A DNA stretch of 64,000 bases from Escarpia spicata (lineage: Eukaryota; Annelida; Polychaeta; Sabellida; Siboglinidae): contig OZ023205.1 in NCBI GenBank assembly GCA_963995525.1, forward strand, positions 52,094,714 to 52,158,713. The letters run 5' to 3'. The notes under the pieces are model-generated. The model was not told where the DNA came from. It searched no databases and was given only the letters and a program-made list of their open reading frames with translations. This document shows positions 51,663 through 61,491 of this stretch, one piece after another. Each line of letters begins with the position of its first letter. Position 1 is the first letter of the stretch. The position numbers were made by a program, and so were the translations under genes.

Positions 51663-53376
51663 ACGGGCTGGACACAGAGAGAGATATTTTCGTATTGTTT
51701 ACTTCACGTGTGAAACAGAAAGCATATTCCCATGTGATATTTTTAACTTACGGCTTATGCGCATGTATTTAATCTCATTATTGTTTTCGCTCGTGATATT
51801 TGTCCTGGAGTGCGACGCAGCTGGTAGTGTTGGAAAGTGTTCTATCAGTGTTACATAATTTAGAAAGATTACCCAGTTTTTGTTGCTTAACTGATATGCA
51901 GCAAATTGGAAAATTAGTATTCCCTAATTATCATACTTTTTCGATCACAAAGTAAACCTAAATAAACACTAGTGTATTTACCATCAGAAATAACGGATAT
52001 GTAACAGCAATAAATCGTCCAATGAAAAGGGTTTATTTTACCTTCATAGGTGACGATTTATTGTCTTTATATGAAAATTATGTCCATTGCCAGATTGTGT
52101 ATTTTCGATAATGTTGTAGGTGAAATATCAAGACAGTAACACAGTTTGTAGGGATGTTATTCATAATCAACTGAAACGTTATAAATACTAATAAATTCCG
52201 AGGTGCAACGTCCCGTGAAACAGTCGATAATTTAACCAATGAAAATCATTGTGTACTCCCATTATTCCCATTCTCATAAATGAAGTTATGCAATATAAAC
52301 TGACATGCTGACTGCCAAATATGTTTTCGTAACAAAAAAGAAGCAACTTCAGAATTCAGCAGGTCAACGTTTACAAAAATCCCCATATATCGAACTCAGA
52401 TAATTCGTGGAAGGTCGTGACCCCATGGAGGTTAAGTTTCTAATGTCAAACTGCTGTCGTGCATCGGACATGAGGCCACACCTTCAAAGCAGCGTGCTGC
52501 CATGTAAACAAACTGTTTTCCTCCCAAAACACGGAAATTTCAACAAAAAGAATTCTTTAAAACATATTGAGACAGTTGGTATGTTACAATACATATACAC
52601 TGTAGTTTATACTGAATGATATGGTTTTATAATAAAAAAGAACGGAAATGTTCCCTTTGATTATGAAATGATGTTGCTGTCATACATAGTAAAAGTGGAA
52701 CTGACAGTTTATGAAGGGTTCACTGCAAGTAAATACTTTAATCAATCATAATGTATGACATAAGGCAGATATTGTAAGCACTAGGTTATATATTAGAAAT
52801 GCAAAATTTACAGACCATCTACATGTGATAAGTTTTCTTTTGATGTTAAATGTTTTGTAATTAATTGTTTACAAAATCCTGTTCGTTTGCATGGTGCTTT
52901 ACATATGAAGGATTTCAGGGCAAAACGCGATAAACGCCATTTTTTTATTTCGCCCAAACCCGGACTAAACGTTTGTTTAAACACATGTTGAGCTAGGATA
53001 CTATCTGATTTAAAAAAAAAACGCAATAAATTATCATGAAACCACGTGCACAAAAGAGCGTTTGTTTTCAAAACACAACAAGCGCCATCCGTCTTTTTCA
53101 TCAAAACGCAATACATCCATGTTCAGCCAAGCAGCACCACCGTGTCGTACGTGCAGCTACGCGGAGTGACTCGGCGCGCTGTAAGAATATACAACGTTTT
53201 GATAATAAAATCACATTTTGCATAACAAATGTGCACAGAATAGTTCAGAGTTTGCCACCATTCTCTATGACTTTGGATTCTAAATGTATATCAACTTAAT
53301 TTACAAGTTGTTATTTAAACTTTGAGGACAAAAGTTACCTTTTCTCAAAACGAATAAAATGGATATATCGTGTTTT
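51622..53376 (+). repeat. 1,755-bp tandem duplication, copy 1
   Basis: Starts at gccggatcaagtcgggc within coding exon 51 and runs through the 3' UTR. Copy 2 follows directly with an offset of exactly 1,755. I found only one clear difference (a G/A change at 51,852 against 53,607 by offset). Confidence 0.93.
51663..52100 (+). promoter_or_regulatory. 3' UTR with candidate poly(A) signals
   Basis: The sequence after the stop is non-coding. AATAAA occurs at 51961-51966 and again at 52009-52014, the second within a perfect 12-bp inverted repeat (52008-52019 with 52052-52063). The true cleavage site cannot be told from sequence alone. Confidence 0.4.
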
Positions 53377-55134
53377 GCCGGATCAAGTCGGGCCGAACGA
53401 TGCAGCGGACATCATAAACGGGCTGGACACAGAGAGAGATATTTTCGTATTGTTTACTTCACGTGTGAAACAGAAAGCATATTCCCATGTGATATTTTTA
53501 ACTTACGGCTTATGCGCATGTATTTAATCTCATTATTGTTTTCGCTCGTGATATTTGTCCTGGAGTGCGACGCAGCTGGTAGTGTTGGAAAGTGTTCTAT
53601 CAGTATTACATAATTTAGAAAGATTACCCAGTTTTTGTTGCTTAACTGATATGCAGCAAATTGGAAAATTAGTATTCCCTAATTATCATACTTTTTCGAT
53701 CACAAAGTAAACCTAAATAAACACTAGTGTATTTACCATCAGAAATAACGGATATGTAACAGCAATAAATCGTCCAATGAAAAGGGTTTATTTTACCTTC
53801 ATAGGTGACGATTTATTGTCTTTATATGAAAATTATGTCCATTGCCAGATTGTGTATTTTCGATAATGTTGTAGGTGAAATATCAAGACAGTAACACAGT
53901 TTGTAGGGATGTTATTCATAATCAACTGAAACGTTATAAATACTAATAAATTCCGAGGTGCAACGTCCCGTGAAACAGTCGATAATTTAACCAATGAAAA
54001 TCATTGTGTACTCCCATTATTCCCATTCTCATAAATGAAGTTATGCAATATAAACTGACATGCTGACTGCCAAATATGTTTTCGTAACAAAAAAGAAGCA
54101 ACTTCAGAATTCAGCAGGTCAACGTTTACAAAAATCCCCATATATCGAACTCAGATAATTCGTGGAAGGTCGTGACCCCATGGAGGTTAAGTTTCTAATG
54201 TCAAACTGCTGTCGTGCATCGGACATGAGGCCACACCTTCAAAGCAGCGTGCTGCCATGTAAACAAACTGTTTTCCTCCCAAAACACGGAAATTTCAACA
54301 AAAAGAATTCTTTAAAACATATTGAGACAGTTGGTATGTTACAATACATATACACTGTAGTTTATACTGAATGATATGGTTTTATAATAAAAAAGAACGG
54401 AAATGTTCCCTTTGATTATGAAATGATGTTGCTGTCATACATAGTAAAAGTGGAACTGACAGTTTATGAAGGGTTCACTGCAAGTAAATACTTTAATCAA
54501 TCATAATGTATGACATAAGGCAGATATTGTAAGCACTAGGTTATATATTAGAAATGCAAAATTTACAGACCATCTACATGTGATAAGTTTTCTTTTGATG
54601 TTAAATGTTTTGTAATTAATTGTTTACAAAATCCTGTTCGTTTGCATGGTGCTTTACATATGAAGGATTTCAGGGCAAAACGCGATAAACGCCATTTTTT
54701 TATTTCGCCCAAACCCGGACTAAACGTTTGTTTAAACACATGTTGAGCTAGGATACTATCTGATTTAAAAAAAAAACGCAATAAATTATCATGAAACCAC
54801 GTGCACAAAAGAGCGTTTGTTTTCAAAACACAACAAGCGCCATCCGTCTTTTTCATCAAAACGCAATACATCCATGTTCAGCCAAGCAGCACCACCGTGT
54901 CGTACGTGCAGCTACGCGGAGTGACTCGGCGCGCTGTAAGAATATACAACGTTTTGATAATAAAATCACATTTTGCATAACAAATGTGCACAGAATAGTT
55001 CAGAGTTTGCCACCATTCTCTATGACTTTGGATTCTAAATGTATATCAACTTAATTTACAAGTTGTTATTTAAACTTTGAGGACAAAAGTTACCTTTTCT
55101 CAAAACGAATAAAATGGATATATCGTGTTTTGCC
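53377..55134 (+). repeat. 1,755-bp tandem duplication, copy 2
   Basis: Repeats the last 13 codons of exon 51 (53,378-53,417) without the rest of the exon, then the whole 3' UTR region. Ends at tcgtgttttgcc followed by unique sequence (cagaaaccc). Confidence 0.93.
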
Positions 55135-58100
55135 CAGAAACCCTTCAAATTCAGTTATATTGCGATATCAGCACGACGTGGATCAAGCCATCCGATATTT
55201 AATTTTTTCATGTGACTGCACTGGCATTGCAGATATGTATACATATGTTTTACATAGATTCATAATTTATTAATGTAGTTGTGAAACCCCATAATGCAGT
55301 GGCCTCTGTCATTAACCACCTCGATTTTATGACCATTTGCTCTTGAACAGATGTGCCAAGGGACCATGCATTATTTTATTGCTTGTTTTTACACCGAACT
55401 CCATTTTTAAGACTGCGTTGTTGTTCTCAAAGGAGAAAAGACAGGAAGCACTGTGGTGCTGTCTACATTTGTTTCATTGTGGGTAAAATTTTACTTTTAG
55501 TGACGTTTGAATCAAATATTACTGCATTTTAGATTGTTCTGGTGGTGGGAGATAGGGTAGTATTGGCCAGCATAGTAGCTAGGCGCTGGCATAGTATTCA
55601 TTAATACATTTTGGCAACACTTTCCTTGGAGTACATTATTGTTTTACACTCCATGAAAGTATATCGAGGGGTCAATGGATGTCCCTTAAATGCCGTAGAC
55701 TACGGACATCTATGTTAAACCAACACCACTGTGGAAAAGAAGCGACCATTTCCGATGGTTTCTCTGTTTTTATGTACAAAGTGGAATTATGTCACTTGAT
55801 AATGCAAACTTTGCATGTTGGACAGCCAATGGGAAATCATTTGGCATTGCACATATTATGAATGTCCAGTGAATAAATGTGTTTTGTTTTTTATTTGGCA
55901 ACATTACATACACAACACTTTACTAATGCTGCAGTCTCAAGGTCCAGTGAACTGTGCCCCTATATAGGCATATCCGATTTTTAACGTTCTACGGTGTTTA
56001 CTTTCAGCACGTCTTTGTAAAATGTATAATAATTAATAACTGGTGTGTGATCACTGCTCCAGCTTATCGAACGCATGTATTCTCATGCTGGTGAATCTAA
56101 ACAATAAGTTAGATTACATATGTATGTGATATATTACATATAATATTTATGTGTATAGGTTTATACAACTGTTTTGGCTGTAAACTGCTTATATGATATA
56201 ATAAAGACCGCTGAAGTGAAATGTAACGTCATTGTTCTATTTTGCCACTGGAATGGTTACGTGCAGACTTATTGTGTTACGCAATGCAAATACGCAACAC
56301 CAGATAGATTGAAAATGGCCAGAGTATTTCTTTCTGACATGTACAAACACCCAGGATTAATATGAATGTTAAGAACATTAAATATTTACAAACAAATCTG
56401 GGCCAATAAATCTTCGGACATTGCCTCGTTTACATCAACATCACATTACTAAAGACCACATTGTGGACATGAACAATAACATGCTGAAATAAATATACTA
56501 TATAAAACACTACCTCTTACGAATAAATACCCACACACTTACGAATCATGTAGCGTAAGAATTGTGTGAATATAATAAAACTTAAGATACAGAGACGGAG
56601 TTGAATGTAAACAGTGATAAAACCATCTTATACCAGTTTCTTTTCCATACATTATTTTCAGACACGTACTATATATAGATATATACAATAACAAAACAAT
56701 ATCAATACAGCAAGGAAAGGTGAAGTGACTTGCTCTTTGTGAGCTGTCAACGTCTAGTATTCAATATGTCGCATGCAAGAAACCAAAGAAACCACCAAAG
56801 TTCCAGTTTGAAGAGAAGCTTTTGAAACAGTTGAACTCCTTAAGACGGGCATGAGTTCTGCTACAGGTCTTACATGGTGTCTCCTCAGATTCTCATAATA
56901 CTAGTTACAAAGCTGTTACGTATGCACCATGACCCCAATCCAGCTAACATAGACTTGGACTGACAGACTCTCCACTGGATTAAGCACGTCAAAGCTGCAA
57001 CTGAAAGGCCAACAGATTCAGCGCGTGTGCTTATAGCAACCTGAAAGGATGTCCTGACCGACCAATCCTGGATTACGCATCGGCTCAGCATGTCTCAAGC
57101 ACGCCTTCCGTGGTGTGAGAATGACGACATCGGAAGACGGGAGGGGGATGTGCTGTTGGAGATTTGAAGCAAAAATCCGGGACAGTTTCCTGTATTCAGG
57201 GAGACCAGGAGATACACCAAAAATTCGGGAGACTCCCGAACATTCTGAGAGAGTACGTTGGCAGGTATACAGCACCACCTAGGATTGCACCCCAGCCTAC
57301 TCGTCTGGTGTCTACACAACAAATATAAGGCAAATTCTATATTATCATAGCACGCACGTTTTAGTTATGTAAATGGAATGTTACTTTAGCAGTCTGCGCC
57401 AATACCGTGCACCGTTGTATACGATCCGCTCTACACGCGCTAGAAACTTACAACAGTCCGAACATGTTATTTCAAACACTACCCCGCACATGTTGTTATT
57501 GGGTGTTTTGTCCTTTAGGCTCCGTCTCAGCAAACAAGGATTCAGAAGGTAACATACCACATTTCCAAAATCATGAACGTAACTGAATCCTGGAGGAACT
57601 TACGTGCAGATAACCTATATGTTGTTCTTTACAAGGATTGCCATGTATAATAAGGCTCCATAATTTTGTTTTCGCCGATAAATGTCTGTTTATGAAATGA
57701 ATCGAAAAAACGAAAATCTACATTGATTAGATAGGCGCTTAATTAGACGCATATTTTTTTAGTTGTGCCCCATAATGGGTCCGACCCACGTCTGATACGT
57801 TTGATGGTTGGTTAAATCCCGTCATACCCAGGGGGCCAAATGCAGATTTTTGTGTGAAAGTAGACATGGAATGTTGTAAAAGGTTTGCCCCCAAAAATTA
57901 TGTCTACATATATCTAGGATCGTAACCTAGGTGGAGAACCTTGAAAAAAGTTACTAGAAACATGTAAATAGCACTTAAATAACATGCCCCTATACGCTAA
58001 ACGTATGGTGACGATCTTACAATCTGTATATAGGTACCAGTTAAGTTAGTGTTACTAATACAGCTAAACTGTGCTAAATGAAAATTAAATAGACTTGGCC

Positions 58101-58416
58101 ATATAAGAAAGAGTGGTTCAAAATGCATTGCTTTTCAGGGTTTTCTTTGCATTTTTCGAAAGTAATTCACGCCTGTTTGTTAAAATGAGTCCCATTTGTA
58201 CTAAATTAGTTTCTCCTATGAATCTACAGTACTTTACAGACGAACGAGAGGTATTAGAATTCATGACTTTTAAACCAAAATGTAGGCGATTTCCTTCCCC
58301 TACTTCCTAAACAACCGTCAAGCAAAATCGCCGTGTTAAGTGTTTTTTTATTTTACTTTAACATTAAATAACATTGCTTTTGTGGTAGCACTAGTTTATG
58401 AGTAGTCTGAAAACAT
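55135..58416. other. Intergenic region, mostly unassigned
   Basis: About 3.3 kb downstream of the gene. Short open frames occur (for example 56,885-57,322 on the minus strand) but show no recognisable motif. It contains one copy of the dispersed repeat at about 56,270-56,440. Confidence 0.45.
56270..56440. repeat. Dispersed repeat, copy B
   Basis: Shares acgcaatgcaaatacgcaac/caatgcaacaagacaac, accagata-ttgaa, atggccaga and ttctgacat with positions 31-90 and a gggcca-ttggaca word order with copy A. Confidence 0.5.
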
Positions 58417-59200
58417 TTACCTCCAAATTAACAGAACATAAAACAATCTTGTCATCACTAGGTTAGGTAGGGCGTAAACAAATTTGTTCACGCGTAACCA
58501 TAACAGGGATCGATACTCTTCATACGGAGGGAAGACGGGCTTGCTGACATGAGCACTCTTGTCTATCATAGTCGCCAACGCTGCACGTTTCAAATGCAGA
58601 AGAAATGCATCTTCTATTGGTGGAAGTAATTTCAACAGCGTTGACTTGTTGTTCAGGAACCTGTAAACTCGAAGTTTTCCAAGAATCAATCCTTCGAACG
58701 CATCGTCTTTGTTGGTGTAGACAGCGATTGTAAGGTCCCTTGCCTGGGTAATCACGTCTGCTGTTATATGAGCGTCATCTTGTTCGGCAAAGTTCTCAAG
58801 TGCAGATATGTCCGTTGCCTTGCTGCAGTTCATCCACACCTTCTTACCAGTGAAATATGGATAGCTGGTTGTGTCTCGCCCACTAAGGCTGTGCAGGAAG
58901 GGAAGTGCATGGCATTGCGCGGGTATCATGGATGGGTAGATAGCTACCGGGTGCAGTTCGAACCCACGGTTCTGACAGATCTGTCAACAGCGTGCAAGCA
59001 TAATAGACGCACATAGTAATGATGTATGTGTCAATGGCGTGGGTAATCATTCGGTCGACACCTTCATTCCGGACACTGTATATATAGCGTGAAGAATTAC
59101 TCTGGCGTCTGCCTCCTGTTGAGTTTACTCCAAGTAAAGCAAATCTGTAACTGAACCCTGAGTAACCATCACGCTCTTGGTGTCTTACTTGAACCGCCAC
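58417..59200 (-). pseudogene. Broken transposon-derived gene (HALTGCDTTS-type family)
   Basis: The minus strand encodes LPFLHSLSGRDTTSYPY followed about 60-110 residues on by DAFEGLILGKLRVYRF and LPPIEDAFLLHLKRAA. This resembles a family found in many invertebrate genomes with a HALTGCDTTS motif and a PPTQDALLLHIKRA motif. Upstream in another frame (58,930-59,150) lie VRTAPGSYLPIHD and TYIITMCVYYA, matching the strand before that motif, so a frameshift near 58,940 breaks the gene. The family's function is not known to me; a transposon origin is inferred from its high copy number in such genomes. Confidence 0.6.
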
Positions 59201-60780
59201 CCACGTACAGTCGCGTCAAGCCCATCGTTGGTGCTAGCTGGTCTTCCTTACTCCATGGCTCACGTAGACAGTTCATCAGTCCGGCCTTGTTGGCCAACAC
59301 AGAGAAGAACTACTGTGGATCAGGAGCTCTGTATTGCTCACTGACCTCAAACAGCCTTGCTGGTCGTGACCGGGCATATCTGTGTTGTTGCACGGATGAC
59401 TTTAGGCTTTGGGCATTGTACCGGTCACATTAGAAGTGTGCGATACTTGTACCAGCAGGTACATCTCGAGTAAGATTCCTCTTGTATCTATAGCCTGTTG
59501 CAATGACTCCAAATGGTTCGTCTTTGTGGAATGGCCAATGGCGAACAGCTGTTATTGCCAAAACAAATGTTGGTGTTGTTTTGAACTGCACATTAAATAG
59601 TCCTTTGGTCATTTGTTCTTGGCATATTGCACATTTTGTGACGTATAGTCAACTGTAATTTTGTCTTCGCGTCTTTTCTTTGACTGTACATTGCAGTAAC
59701 ACGACTCCACGAATCACCCGTTTTCTGACTGGCTACTCATATCGGCTCAGTTGTGTGCATCACAAACCCTATGTGTTAAAAGAACACCTGGCATCATAAA
59801 ACAATTATCCCAATTAATGTTAAATAACATTTTACAATTCATAATGTAATTGGTCACACCAAAATAAAAAAAATAGCCCCATGACGTTTACACGTTTAAA
59901 TTGTAATGAGTTGTGTTTATTGTAATACAGTGAGGCGTTTCGCACAAACCGGGGCGCTATTTGGGCCTCAAACGTGGCACGTGCTATTACTATTAGTTAG
60001 TTAACTATTGTTAAACATTATATGCCTGAAATGACGAGGCATTGCTGAATAAATGCACTTAAGTATTACATTTAGGCAAATTTAGTTATAGCGACAAAAT
60101 CGAGGTGCGCCCGGATTCAAAACATTGCTGAAACATCTTAATTGGATGATGCACAAATTGAGGACACCCAACAACATATCTGCTTGCTAAAACATCACGC
60201 TCATATATGCTAAGCCTAAGACAGTCTTAGGCTAAGACTAAGTCTTCCTTTTTAAGAAGATTGTAAACATCCATCTTTTACTTTCTGACCTAACCATGAA
60301 AACGACCACCTACATCCTCCAAACGTCTCCTCATATATGGTACATGCATATACACACACTGACACTACGTTACACATTTTTTTACATTCCTACCACGATC
60401 AAATTTCGCAAAACAAACTCAAATAAAACTTGACTATCCATTGCTCCGCGGTTACGTAAATTCCATATTGTGTCGAGCTTCACAGAAATTCCATACAGTG
60501 ACGCTATCATTATTGTTCGCATGTTCGCGCGCGATATAAATATATGTATATATTTATACCCTGCTGATGCTCAATGGCAAAACCCTGAGCTCGTTTGCTA
60601 TACAAATTGAACAAGAGTTGACGTACTTGGTAAAGATCATTTAATAATTGTACCAACAGGAATTAAATCACATACACCAATCGATGAGGTAAAGCAAAAC
60701 AGATCAGACTCTCATCGAGGTACTACACACATACTTATTAAATGACAATCAGATTAGCAAAGGTGGGGTGTTAATTTCCC
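59201..60780. other. Intergenic region, nothing firm
   Basis: No gene recognised. A perfect 10-bp-arm palindrome, agcctaagac-a-gtcttaggct, sits at 60,213-60,233. An alternating tatatatgtata stretch lies near 60,535-60,560. Confidence 0.5.
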
Positions 60781-60784
60781 CCAC

Positions 60785-61110
60785 ATGATCAGAATAACCT
60801 GGTGAATAAGAAAATGTAAATATTTACAAATAAATGTGGGCCAGTCGAGGTCTTAAACAATAAAAAACATTTACTTAGCCTATACAATCTAAAAATTATA
60901 AAGTACTATATTTAAATCATGGTAGGTAATACATCAAAACCTACATAAAAGATGCCTCCTAAACATTTCAACGGCTAAAACGACCATTTATTAATCTTAC
61001 TTTATTTACCACCCTAAAAACCCTGCGTACACTTGCTACTGTGTCATCAGTAAGGAGGAAAAAGCCTTCAGGCAAACCCTCGTGTGCAGTATATATGAAC
61101 AGGGAAAGGC
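60785..61110. repeat. Dispersed repeat, copy C, just upstream of gag-pol
   Basis: Matches copy A at the window start in the same orientation: gtgggcca-t-gaggtcttaaaca, then cctaaaaaccctgcgta (61,011-61,028), then aggaggaaaaagccttcagg. Its place before the retrotransposon ORF suggests it might be part of the element's LTR, but I cannot define LTR ends. Confidence 0.55.
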
Positions 61111-61344
61111 GGCACAAAAAAATTACCGGTACACGGACCATCAACAAAATTAACATTGAAAACAGAGTAGAACATCGTGATCACATGTTATACAACATTA
61201 ACACAATGGTGGTAGAGAGGGGAGGAAGGTGGGATGAATTCAATATTCCTTTGTGTTGAAAAACAAAGACGCGTTACGGGTGAATAGTAGAGAACATTAT
61301 AACCGGTCCCTTGCTCCCGCATAATAACCGGTCCCTTATACCAG

Positions 61345-61355
61345 TGCGCATGCGC
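61345..61355. promoter_or_regulatory. NRF-1-type palindromic site TGCGCATGCGC
   Basis: Exact match to the core NRF-1 binding consensus, about 137 bp before the gag start codon. Two copies of ataaccggtccctt flank it upstream (near 61,300 and 61,324). Could be part of the element's promoter. Confidence 0.4.
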
Positions 61356-61491
61356 TACTAGAAACGGAACCATTACACACTCGCATTTCAACCTGTTCAA
61401 TACTTGTTTAGTTATTGTCAGTTCACGCTTTCTCTTTAGTAAAGTGACTGAACAAATGGAACTCTGTTCTTATTTATAACTAAACAACTTG

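Noticed and set aside
51547..51858. Overlapping frame ending in a hydrophobic segment (LISLLFSLVIFVL) in the 3' UTR
   Set aside because: It overlaps the real exon 51 frame and most lies after the stop; the hydrophobic run is T-rich UTR.
52407..53299. Small open frames repeated in both 1,755-bp copies
   Set aside because: Identity is due to the DNA duplication itself; no codon bias or motif supports coding.
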